Assembly: GCF_010727325.1 (NCBI RefSeq)
Contig: NZ_AP022565.1
Location: 3,658,001-3,722,000 of the forward strand
Length of the DNA: 64,000 nucleotides
From: Mycolicibacterium alvei
GTDB taxonomy: Bacteria; Actinomycetota; Actinomycetes; Mycobacteriales; Mycobacteriaceae
Direction: 5' to 3'
The notes under the pieces were generated by a model that had not been told where the DNA came from, ran no database searches, and saw only the letters and a program-made list of their open reading frames with translations. Each line of letters begins with the position of its first letter. Positions within the stretch are counted from its first letter, which is position 1. A program made the translations under genes and the position numbers. Of this stretch, positions 36,544-44,741 are shown piece by piece.

Positions 36544-37326
36544 GTGGTGCCTTCGCGATCAGCCGCTGACGATGGCGGGCGGGCTCAGCTGACAGTGGTT
36601 GACGGCGTTCCTGACGTGAGTTGGACGATCCGGATGTCCGGGGGAGCCGAGGAGCAGTGGTCGTGGTCCGAGCGAGGGGCGCCGATCCTCGATCAGCTTG
36701 GTCCGGTACGCACGCCGAGGTCGTCGGAACATAACCGCCATATCCCGGTGACGGCGTATTCGATGACTAACGCGCGTCACCTTGAGCTGGAGTCCGGCTT
36801 GGAGCACGATTTGGTGCGAAGAGTGGACCGCGATCCGTCTGTTGCGTGGATCGTGCCGCAGCCTTTCCGCCTGGGTTGGACGGAGCCCAAGGTTGGCCAG
36901 CACACGCCGGATCTGCTGACCGTGCATGTTGACGGTCGGGTCACCGTGTGGGATGCCCGCGGCGCCGACGATCAAGGCTCTCGGTTCCGCGTTAAGGCGG
37001 CGATCACGGCGAATGAATGTGAAGCGGTGGGCTGGCGCTATCAGATCTTTGATGGTCTCGGCAGGATTGAGCGTCTAAATTTGCTGTGGTTGCACGGTTT
37101 TCGCCGCAGACCTGAGTGGTCGGATCGGTACGTGTCGCAGATTCGATTGGCTGTGGCGGGGCAGCCCGTGCCCCTCGGTGAACTGTTCCGGCTCGATGAC
37201 GGGTCAGGTGGGCTGAAAACGGTCGTCTGGCATCTCATCTGGAAGGGTGCCTTGTCGGTCGATATCAGGCGCCCGCTGACCGAGCGGACAGCGGTCGGGT
37301 TGGGCAGAGAGTGGGCGCATGTCTGA
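36544..37326 (+). CDS. tnsA: TnsA-like endonuclease of a Tn7-like element
   Basis: 260-residue protein. In Tn7, TnsA cuts the 5' ends of the transposon so that it leaves by cut-and-paste. The family region spans residues about 80-175: Glu in ESGLEHDLVRRVDRDP (about 87), Asp in HTPDLL (123), then VTVWDARGADDQ. The usual third site Q/E-x-K reads D137-A-R139, so activity is uncertain. The C-terminal part (GLKTVVWHLIWKG) has the winged-helix character that contacts TnsC in Tn7. GTG 36544 has GGAGGG at 8 nt; GTG 36508 is an alternative. Overlaps tnsB by 8 nt. Base composition is visibly less GC-rich than dnaB. Confidence 0.75.
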   Translation: MVPSRSAADDGGRAQLTVVDGVPDVSWTIRMSGGAEEQWSWSERGAPILDQLGPVRTPRSSEHNRHIPVTAYSMTNARHLELESGLEHDLVRRVDRDPSVAWIVPQPFRLGWTEPKVGQHTPDLLTVHVDGRVTVWDARGADDQGSRFRVKAAITANECEAVGWRYQIFDGLGRIERLNLLWLHGFRRRPEWSDRYVSQIRLAVAGQPVPLGELFRLDDGSGGLKTVVWHLIWKGALSVDIRRPLTERTAVGLGREWAHV

Positions 37327-39472
37327 CGGCCGGACCCTGTTGGTCGAAGGCGCCCGAATTCTGACCGAAGGCGGGACTGCTGTTGTCGTTTCGGTGGCGT
37401 CCGCTGGCGTCACGTTCCGTGATTCGTTCGGCAATGTCGAAACGGTGGGCTGGCCCGACCTGACATATGCCCGGACTATTCAGGACGGCCAGGTGGCGGC
37501 GGTGTCCGAACCGTTGCGACCGCTGTGGGACGCGTTGGATGACCATGCCAGGACCGTGGCGCTGAATCGCCTGGAAGTTGTCCAGGAGATTCTGACTGGT
37601 TACCGCGATGGGCATCGCGAGTTGGCACGTCCGGGCGAACCGCGTTCGCCGTTCGGAGAAGGGTTCGGCGCCTCGGAATCACGTCGTTGCGACGCGATGG
37701 CGGAAGTGCTGGCCTATGAGCGGCAGTCGGACCGGGCCTTGCAGCGGCGTGTACGCGACGGCGAACTTCAGTCCGTGGCACCGAACCCGAGCACGGTAAG
37801 AAACTGGGTGCGCAATTGGAAGCGGGACGGACTGGTCGCGTTGATAGACGGCCGGCACCTTCGCGAAAGTGCCTCGTGGGACCGCATCGACGAGCGTTTT
37901 CGGGAGACGGCGAGGGAGGTGATCAATACCCTCGACGGCGACCGCTCGACGGTCTCGATCAACGAGCTCGATCGGCGCATTCGGGTCCGTCTCATCGAAG
38001 ACGGACAGACCGACGTTGTGACGCCGCAGCGAGTGACCCAGGCGTTCCTGTCGATGTTGAAGGCGTCGAAGGGATCGACGACGCGTTCACAGCGAAGCCG
38101 CTCGCTGCAGAAGGCATCCGGTACCCAGCACTATCCGGCTATTCGCCCGGGCCAAGTAGTGGCCATTGACGCCACCCGGGCCGACAACCTCGTCTACGAC
38201 GCACTTACCGGACGTGCGTGCAGCGTTGAGATTCTCACGGCGATCGACGTCGCGACCAGAGTGGTCCTGGCCTTGCGGGTCGTCCCCAAAAGCGCAAACG
38301 GGCTCGACGCAGGACTGTTGGTCTATGACGTGTGCCGGCCATTTTCGCTCTCGGTTAGCGGCACGTCGATCAGCGATTGGCGCTGGGTCGGCCTGCCTGA
38401 ACAGCTCGACGTCTCCGACGTCGCACTAACGGTCGGCCGTCGGCGGATCGCGCCGGACTTCACGACCTTGCAGGGTGCCCATCATATTCCGTCGGTCGCG
38501 CCCGATGCCGTGCGGTGCGACCACGGCTCGATCTTTGTCTCGGAGCATTTCCGGGCAACATTGGCCGACCTTGGGATCGACTTGCTACTCAGTCGTGGGA
38601 AGAAGCCGACCGATAACCCGCACGTCGAACGGTGGCACGAAACAATTCAACGTGCCCTGCAACAGATTCCCGGATACAAGGGCCGCAATGTCTCCGAACG
38701 CGGCCGCCTGGTCGCCGACGAACCCTTGCTCACGGCCCGCGAGTTGCAGGAACACCTCCGGCGTTTCATTGCGTTGGACTACCACCGGGCGTTGCACGAG
38801 GGATTGCGACTGGGCGAGGAGGCCGAGGCCAGGTTCTGTCCGCTGGAGATGTGGGACGTCATGGTTGAGGCAACAGGACGAATCGACGTGCCACAACGAG
38901 CCGATCTGATCTACCAGTTCTTGCCGATCCGTTGGGCGACCATCAACCACGCTGGGGTTGAGCTGTCGAATATGGTCTTCGACTCCCCGCTGCTGGACCC
39001 GTACCGCGAGGTTGCGCCGGGGCACTTCCGTGCGGGGGACCGTGCGGCGCCGTTTTATGTCGACCCACATGACCTGTCCCGCATCTGGTTTCGCGACCTC
39101 AACTCCACGCTTGTCCAACCGATCGAGTGGCGAGGCGCAAACCGAACCGACGCACCGATGACGCAGATGATTGTCGACGCCGCACGTCAACGAATCCGGG
39201 ACCGCGGCGGCAACACGATCCTCAAACGCGGATCGGCAACACGGCAGATTCTCGAGGAGCTGACCGAACTGACCAAGGCGCCAACGACGCGGGAGTGGAA
39301 GGCGAAATGGTCCGCGGCCGCCCGCCGGGTCGAGCAGTCCAAGGCCGACCACGACGAAGCGCAGCGCGCCATTGACGCCCCGACGGATTTGCGGACGGTC
39401 CGACAGAAGCGGTCGCCAGGGTTGTCGGACACCCGACGTCAGGCCTGGCCGAACCTCCTCGCGGACGACTGA
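37319..39472 (+). CDS. tnsB: TnsB-like DDE transposase
   Basis: 717-residue transposase of the rve/Mu family that joins transposon 3' ends to the target. Helix-turn-helix domains in the N-terminal 260 residues (NPSTVRNWVRNWKRDGLVALID; GDRSTVSINELDRRIR) should bind the ends. The catalytic core has D284 (VVAIDATRAD), D401 (VRCDHGSIF) and E437 (NPHVERWHE), a DD35E arrangement. A Mu-type beta-barrel and a C-terminal tail rich in charged helices follow; the tail contacts TnsC in related systems. ATG 37319 overlaps tnsA; tnsC begins 3 nt after the stop. Confidence 0.93.
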   Translation: MSDGRTLLVEGARILTEGGTAVVVSVASAGVTFRDSFGNVETVGWPDLTYARTIQDGQVAAVSEPLRPLWDALDDHARTVALNRLEVVQEILTGYRDGHRELARPGEPRSPFGEGFGASESRRCDAMAEVLAYERQSDRALQRRVRDGELQSVAPNPSTVRNWVRNWKRDGLVALIDGRHLRESASWDRIDERFRETAREVINTLDGDRSTVSINELDRRIRVRLIEDGQTDVVTPQRVTQAFLSMLKASKGSTTRSQRSRSLQKASGTQHYPAIRPGQVVAIDATRADNLVYDALTGRACSVEILTAIDVATRVVLALRVVPKSANGLDAGLLVYDVCRPFSLSVSGTSISDWRWVGLPEQLDVSDVALTVGRRRIAPDFTTLQGAHHIPSVAPDAVRCDHGSIFVSEHFRATLADLGIDLLLSRGKKPTDNPHVERWHETIQRALQQIPGYKGRNVSERGRLVADEPLLTARELQEHLRRFIALDYHRALHEGLRLGEEAEARFCPLEMWDVMVEATGRIDVPQRADLIYQFLPIRWATINHAGVELSNMVFDSPLLDPYREVAPGHFRAGDRAAPFYVDPHDLSRIWFRDLNSTLVQPIEWRGANRTDAPMTQMIVDAARQRIRDRGGNTILKRGSATRQILEELTELTKAPTTREWKAKWSAAARRVEQSKADHDEAQRAIDAPTDLRTVRQKRSPGLSDTRRQAWPNLLADD

Positions 39473-39475
39473 ACC

Positions 39476-40528
39476 GTGGACGCGAGAATCTGGCACAACT
39501 ACTGCACGGCGCCCCCACCGCCAGAACCACCGCCACTGAGCGTGAAACAGTGGAACCAGCTGTCTGACGGCGAAAGAGCTCGCCACATCGAGCAATTGGC
39601 GAGTTGGCTGGGCCACCTGTACGTGCAGACACCAGAGCTCACCGGCATCACCGACGCGATGACCGCGATGGTCGGTACCAATACGCAGTCGCCGCCAGGA
39701 GCGAAAGACATCGGCCTTCTTACGGGCAAGAACACCGTCGGCAAGAGCACGCTGATGAAGAAGTGGGCGAAACGTAACTACCGCGACTGGACCAGATCGG
39801 CCGAACTCGACAGGCGCGGCAGACCGGTCTGGTATCCGACCCTGGGCACCGAGGCCGATCTCAACCCGGTGGTCTGGATCAACCTGCCTCCTGGAGCCAT
39901 GATCAAAGAAGTCGATGCTGAGATCCTCGAATTCTTTGGATTGCCGGCGGAAGGCGTCCGGCGAAAACTCACCAATAGCGTTGTCCGTGCTGCCGAACAG
40001 CATCGTGTGCGCGTGCTCGTCGTCGACGACACCCAATTCCTGAAAACCAATTGGAAGGGTGGCCGTGACGTTCTCGACCACGTCAAGCACATCAACACCG
40101 AGCTCGGAGAAATCGGCGCATCCGTGATCCTGATTGGTGCCGACCTCGAAAACAGCGATCTGGTCACCGATCCCCAGATTGCCGGCCGCTTGAAAATGTT
40201 CCGATTCCCCCGCTACACCATCGACGATCTCGACGAACAACGTGTATGGCAGCAGATCCTTCGCGACATCGAGAACACGTTGTTGGCGCACCTGCCCGCC
40301 GCCGAACCCGGCGTGCTGTTCCTCAAACTGGCCGGCGAATTATGGCACCGCACACAGGGATTCCTAGGTGACCTCACCAAACTCATCAGTGGCGCAACGC
40401 TGGCAGCCACGCTCGATGGCAGCCACACCATCGAGCTCAGGCACCTCAACGCCGTCGCCCTGAGCAAGCGCGCCGAGTTGGAGCACAACGCCCAAGCGCA
40501 GTCTGCCCCGCAGCGGCGTGCCCGATGA
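39476..40528 (+). CDS. tnsC: TnsC-like AAA+ ATPase
   Basis: 350-residue regulator ATPase that links target-site proteins to the transposase. Walker A GKNTVGKST at about residues 84-92, Walker B VRVLVVDDTQF with Asp184/Asp185, sensor region SVILIGADLENSD. The lid part WHRTQGFLGDLTKLISGA matches the TniB/TnsC group. The C-terminal 30 residues are basic. GTG 39476 starts 3 nt after tnsB; its stop overlaps the next ATG (ATGA). Confidence 0.92.
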   Translation: MDARIWHNYCTAPPPPEPPPLSVKQWNQLSDGERARHIEQLASWLGHLYVQTPELTGITDAMTAMVGTNTQSPPGAKDIGLLTGKNTVGKSTLMKKWAKRNYRDWTRSAELDRRGRPVWYPTLGTEADLNPVVWINLPPGAMIKEVDAEILEFFGLPAEGVRRKLTNSVVRAAEQHRVRVLVVDDTQFLKTNWKGGRDVLDHVKHINTELGEIGASVILIGADLENSDLVTDPQIAGRLKMFRFPRYTIDDLDEQRVWQQILRDIENTLLAHLPAAEPGVLFLKLAGELWHRTQGFLGDLTKLISGATLAATLDGSHTIELRHLNAVALSKRAELEHNAQAQSAPQRRAR

Positions 40529-42072
40529 CGGCGGTATCTGAACTAATCGCCGCAAAGGCGGGTTACGCATCCAACGCAGTGGCGTGGCTGCCCGCGCGGG
40601 TCCAACCGCTGCAGGGGGAAGCTTTCACCTCCTTCTGTCGGCGTCTCGCGGATGCCAATGGTGCCAGCACCGCTGAACTATTGCGCCTGTGCAGGCAACG
40701 ACATCCTGGAGCCAAAACTCCCATCGCTGCGGTTGCCGCATCGATCGGCATGCACCCCGCAAAACTGGACATGGTGACGCTGGATTCAATCGGCAAAGCA
40801 GTGCGCCGAACCCATACCGGCTGGCAGCTGAAAACCTCTGTCTGGCAATGCCAAAGATGCAGCACCGGGGGCATTGAAGATACCCTGCGCGGATCGGCAA
40901 TCCAGTTTCTGTGCCTGCGCTGCAACAGCTTCCTGTCATGCGCCGACGATCTCCTCGCCGAACCGCAACCCGCTGACGACGAACTCAACCGCGTCCAACG
41001 CGAAATCCTCGACGCGATGGCAAGCAAGGACAACGAGCCGATCGGCCAACGGCTCATCCGGCTCCGGCGATGCGCAACCTCGATGGGTATGCACCTGCTA
41101 CACACCGAGTTCGGTGCCCTCGACGCCGTAGGAGGCGAACCAACAGAACTCTTGGCGCGGGTCGACGACCGCTGGAAGAACTCGGCGCTGGGTCTGCCTG
41201 AGATTCCAACCCTGGTCGGGGAGACCATGCGCGCCGCGTGGGGCATCTCCGCGAGCACCCATGCAAGCTATCTCGCGGTCAGCGGCCTCGGCGACAGCCC
41301 GCTGTCCGACCACCGGCGCTGGACACCGTATACCGGATACCCCCGCCCTCGCATACGGGCATACACGCAGGCCAGTGATCGTCGACCAACATCCATCATG
41401 GCGTCAGGCACACGTATCCGCCAGCTAGTCATCGAGGGACACCTGCAGCCCGAGCACGTACCGATAGAGGTCCGCTACGCAACTGATCCGCTGTTACTCG
41501 ACGAGGACGTGTGGAGCTGGCGCCGACACGTCTGCGCCCAACTGCGGCGATGGATTATCAACCTGACGATCGCCGACGATATCCGCGTGAGCTACCGGCG
41601 CGGCGAGCCCATTTCGTATGCGGTGAGAAAACGCCAGCGCGAGCTGGAGGCCCCCGATGAGTGGGTATTCCCGGACGTTACGGCCAGTGGTGCTGCCCAG
41701 GTCCTGTCCGAGATGGTGCAACTCGCAGAGAACCTCGCTGTGTTGACGCCAGCCGAAACGGCTGACCCCCGAGTCCAACTCAGTGGATCAACGCTATGGG
41801 ACTTGGCGCCGAACGCCGCGCTCTATGCCTCGGCAGACGTTGATGTTGCCAGGCACTGGATATGGCTCGACGAGGTGGTGGGCCAGGACGCCTTTGGGTA
41901 CCTGCCTGAGTGTCCGCCGTCGGTGATTGCTTCGTTCGATCGAGCCTTGAGGCCCGAGGAAAGACTTGCGCTGCGGCAATACCGTTGCGAGCAGAACACT
42001 CTTATGGAAGCTGAAGCAGCGCCGATCCACCGGCCACAGAACCTCGATCGGTGGCCTCCCCATAGCGCATAA
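40525..42072 (+). CDS. TniQ/TnsD-family target-selection protein, first copy
   Basis: 515-residue protein with a TniQ N-terminus (AWLPARVQPLQGEAFTSFCRRLADANG). A zinc-ribbon has C109-x2-C112 and C130-x2-C133. A long C-terminal region with a helix-turn-helix look around the middle (STHASYLAVSGLGDS) has no other match I recognise. In Tn7, TnsD binds the attachment site and recruits TnsC. In Tn5053-type elements TniQ joins the transposition complex. Overlaps tnsC by 4 nt. Fits a sequence-specific targeting factor, inferred. Confidence 0.8.
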   Translation: MTAVSELIAAKAGYASNAVAWLPARVQPLQGEAFTSFCRRLADANGASTAELLRLCRQRHPGAKTPIAAVAASIGMHPAKLDMVTLDSIGKAVRRTHTGWQLKTSVWQCQRCSTGGIEDTLRGSAIQFLCLRCNSFLSCADDLLAEPQPADDELNRVQREILDAMASKDNEPIGQRLIRLRRCATSMGMHLLHTEFGALDAVGGEPTELLARVDDRWKNSALGLPEIPTLVGETMRAAWGISASTHASYLAVSGLGDSPLSDHRRWTPYTGYPRPRIRAYTQASDRRPTSIMASGTRIRQLVIEGHLQPEHVPIEVRYATDPLLLDEDVWSWRRHVCAQLRRWIINLTIADDIRVSYRRGEPISYAVRKRQRELEAPDEWVFPDVTASGAAQVLSEMVQLAENLAVLTPAETADPRVQLSGSTLWDLAPNAALYASADVDVARHWIWLDEVVGQDAFGYLPECPPSVIASFDRALRPEERLALRQYRCEQNTLMEAEAAPIHRPQNLDRWPPHSA

Positions 42073-43756
42073 CATCGGGCTGCTGCCTACCCGTCTGGAA
42101 CTCGGCAACGACGAGGCACTAGACAGTTATCTCGAACGACTTGCCGTCGGCAACGGTCTTGATGCCGCACAAATGCTGCGGCTCATCACCACGCCATCAG
42201 ACGAGCGCAGCCCATCTGGAGCCTTCATGATGATCAGACCGGATCCGTCGATGGTGAACCGAATCAGCCAGCTCGGCGGAATCGCCCACGGCCACATCGA
42301 GAGCGCAACTCTCATTAGATATTCCGACGGCCTCCCTATCCACTTGGATGGCTTTGACCCGCTCATCCGCGACAGCTTCCGCAACGTGGTGGCCCAAGGC
42401 TGGTTCCCCCAAACTGGCACCCAGGTGTGTCCACATTGCTTGGAGCAGAGTGGTCAATGGCACCTGCACTGGCGACTCCCATTGGTGACCATGTGTTCCG
42501 TGCATAACACGATGCTGGTAGCCCGGTGCGACGGATGCGGCGAGAGATTCCGCGTTCGCCGGTACTCGCCTCTACGACCGAACCTCGGCCCGCACCAGTC
42601 ATGTGGCAATCAACTCGGCCTACGCCAGCACTGTGACCACTCGGTGCTGGACCATTCGACCGAGGACGCCGAGCCTGACCTCAGGCAGGCAACCGCTGTT
42701 GTCGCACGCGCACTTCTAGGCGGTTCGATTGACATGCTTGGGCAGCGAACGGATGCGAGAACATACCTCGCCGAACTGAGGCACATCGCGACGCTGCTCC
42801 TGCACCTCGCGACGCGCCCAACTGCAACTGCGGTAGTGCCTTGGGCCCATGAACTTCAAGCCGAAGCGACCTCCCGAAGGTCGGAGTTGCGTGGACCGCG
42901 GTGGGGGATCAGCCCGCCCAATAGTGCCCGAATCCGCGGTGCCGCCCTTGGCGCTGCTCACGAAATCCTGATGCGCGCCGACCTTGCAGAGGCCGCGGCC
43001 GCACTGTCGCCGTGGCTGGTGCTGATAGCCGATGTCCCCAATGGGCCGCACAGCTGGGCTATGAACAGGACGGTTCGAACCCCAACGACACAAGCGCTAA
43101 TAGGGGCCGCATCCCAACGACACCGCATCAGCAGGCGAATCAACAAGACGGCCACGGCCACTATGGACGAGACGCGCCTACCCTTGTCGGCGATACCGCA
43201 GACGATCGATCCCGATACCTACAGCGCACATTTCGCCGGCATGCTCGGCGGCTACGAGTCGACAGGGCGACTGTACGTGTCACTGTGCATCGTCAGATCG
43301 GTTGCAGGATTAAGCAATTGGTCAGAAGCTGCCGAATCCCTCGGCCTAGAGGCGGATTTGGGACGACGGACCGCGCGGGCGGCAAGCGCCAGAATGCGGG
43401 TCCCTCCAGCGGTGTTCGAGGCCGCCGTCCACGCCACTAGACGGTCAATGTCTCGTGTCACGGACTTCCGCCGACGAGAAGCCGCCGTGTGCGACCTGGC
43501 CGCGAACCACGAATTATGGTTCTACCATTGGTGCAGCTCGGTGACGCCGAGACGTCGAGCCGTTACCCTGCCCCACGCCATTACATGGATGTGGTGCACT
43601 GTCGCGCAGGGCCTCGTGGAGACAAGCCCAGTGTGGAAAGGCGAACTCCCAAGCCGACATTGGAAGGCGGCCCACCGTGTATTCAGCGACTCGTTGCCCG
43701 CCACCGCCGGGCAGCAACTCCGAACCATGGCCGTACGGGGTGTCGCTTCCGATTGA
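41966..43756 (+). CDS. TniQ/TnsD-family target-selection protein, second copy
   Basis: Up to 596 residues. The TniQ consensus begins at LLPTRLELGNDEALDSYLERLAVGNG. It is followed by a double zinc finger typical of TniQ: CPHC, then MCSVH, then RCDGCGERF. The long C-terminal half resembles TnsD in size. The first in-frame start is TTG 41966, 107 nt inside the upstream gene. Between it and the TniQ domain there is no ATG or GTG, so the true start is uncertain (TTG with coupling, or a rare codon near 42080). Together with the first copy it suggests two targeting roles. Confidence 0.75.
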   Translation: MRCGNTVASRTLLWKLKQRRSTGHRTSIGGLPIAHNIGLLPTRLELGNDEALDSYLERLAVGNGLDAAQMLRLITTPSDERSPSGAFMMIRPDPSMVNRISQLGGIAHGHIESATLIRYSDGLPIHLDGFDPLIRDSFRNVVAQGWFPQTGTQVCPHCLEQSGQWHLHWRLPLVTMCSVHNTMLVARCDGCGERFRVRRYSPLRPNLGPHQSCGNQLGLRQHCDHSVLDHSTEDAEPDLRQATAVVARALLGGSIDMLGQRTDARTYLAELRHIATLLLHLATRPTATAVVPWAHELQAEATSRRSELRGPRWGISPPNSARIRGAALGAAHEILMRADLAEAAAALSPWLVLIADVPNGPHSWAMNRTVRTPTTQALIGAASQRHRISRRINKTATATMDETRLPLSAIPQTIDPDTYSAHFAGMLGGYESTGRLYVSLCIVRSVAGLSNWSEAAESLGLEADLGRRTARAASARMRVPPAVFEAAVHATRRSMSRVTDFRRREAAVCDLAANHELWFYHWCSSVTPRRRAVTLPHAITWMWCTVAQGLVETSPVWKGELPSRHWKAAHRVFSDSLPATAGQQLRTMAVRGVASD

Positions 43757-43843
43757 AGACTGGCCCGCTGATGCCGGAACGACCGAGCTGTTGATCGGTG
43801 GCTGTCGTGGTGGGCTAACGGCCGCGGGACCCGGCCGTGCCAC

Positions 43844-44494
43844 GTGCCGCAGAGTTTGAACCCGAAATTTGTGGTCGTATTCGGTCTGGCCGCGCATGCT
43901 CTCAATCACGTGAAAGTTGCCTTGCAAGTTCGCAACGAGACACCAGGAGTAGCGACGTCATGCGGCCGGATCGCGTTTGAGCACGCATTAACAGCTCAGT
44001 GGATGATGCTCACTGAATACGGAGAGCGTGAATTGCTGGCCAGACTCAGTCGAAGCGATTACATCCGATTGAACGAGATGGTCAGCGCGTTACGCGAAAT
44101 CGGCTCAATGGATGATATTTTCGCCGCGAGCCATGGTTTATCGGACGAGCAGCTACAGCAGCTCGCCGAGATTACGCAGCACCCAAGATCGGGTGGACCT
44201 CCGAAGATGCGCGAAATGTGTGGACGCTTTGCCGGAGGCCCCGCGAAAACGCTGTTCTACGATATGCAGCGCGAGTACTCTGGAGCGGTGCATCCGTCAA
44301 ATGCATTGATACTTAGCCATTTACGCCATGACGGAACAACGGCGAAAGGAGTCGACTGGGCAGGCGCTCAAACGGCCGTAGGCGATTGGGGACCGGCTTT
44401 GGCGATGGCATCTGCGTGGGCACTCTACGTCGTGGAAGTGTGTCGTGCCGGCCAACCGAGGATCGTATCGCCGCTAGCGGTGAGGGCTAGGTAA
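43844..44494 (+). CDS. DUF5677-like hypothetical protein, probable element cargo
   Basis: 216-residue helical protein. Region NHVKVALQVRNETPGVATSCGRIAFEHALTAQWM resembles the DUF5677 family, whose biochemical role is unknown. The family is often found in accessory and defence-type loci. GTG 43844, 87 nt after the second tniQ, same strand. No membrane segment or signal. Could be a resistance/defence cargo gene or an accessory protein of the transposon; the family call is moderate. Confidence 0.5.
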   Translation: MPQSLNPKFVVVFGLAAHALNHVKVALQVRNETPGVATSCGRIAFEHALTAQWMMLTEYGERELLARLSRSDYIRLNEMVSALREIGSMDDIFAASHGLSDEQLQQLAEITQHPRSGGPPKMREMCGRFAGGPAKTLFYDMQREYSGAVHPSNALILSHLRHDGTTAKGVDWAGAQTAVGDWGPALAMASAWALYVVEVCRAGQPRIVSPLAVRAR

Positions 44495-44741
44495 CGTGCG
44501 GCAGCGCTGTGCAATTGACCGATACCAATCACGTGGTCCATTGCATACCTATCCGCGTCAGGCCGTCCAGCTCGTTGAGCTTTGCGCCGTTGGGCGTTCG
44601 GCTGCTAGCAGTCGCCAATGGTGAGTCGATTAGCGGCGTCCACCACCAATCGGTGAGGGTCGCCCAGAAACGGCCATTGCCATCAACAACCAGCTCAAGG
44701 CCGTCGTCCACAAGTGTGTCGGTTCCGATGCGGTGTCCAAA
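44495..44741. other. 247-nt gap with possible gene remnant
   Basis: No clear gene. A minus-strand frame at 44529-44711 (beginning MDDGLELVVDGNGRFW) is preceded by a stop. It has no start signal and could be a fragment of a longer gene. I looked here for the distal transposon end and found no convincing partner of the TGTCGAG end. Confidence 0.35.

Noticed and set aside
36360..44612. ACTGCTGGCAG (36360-36370) and the complement of CTGCTAGCAGT (44602-44612) as shared TnsB sites
   Set aside because: One 10-of-11 match between two segments of about 250 nt is about what chance predicts.
44529..44711. Minus-strand 60-residue open frame
   Set aside because: No ribosome-binding site and no recognised family; kept only as a note on the gap.
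36287..44741. CRISPR-associated transposon (Cas12k or Cascade type)
   Set aside because: No CRISPR repeats and no cas gene were seen in or near the module, so a protein-guided target choice is more likely.
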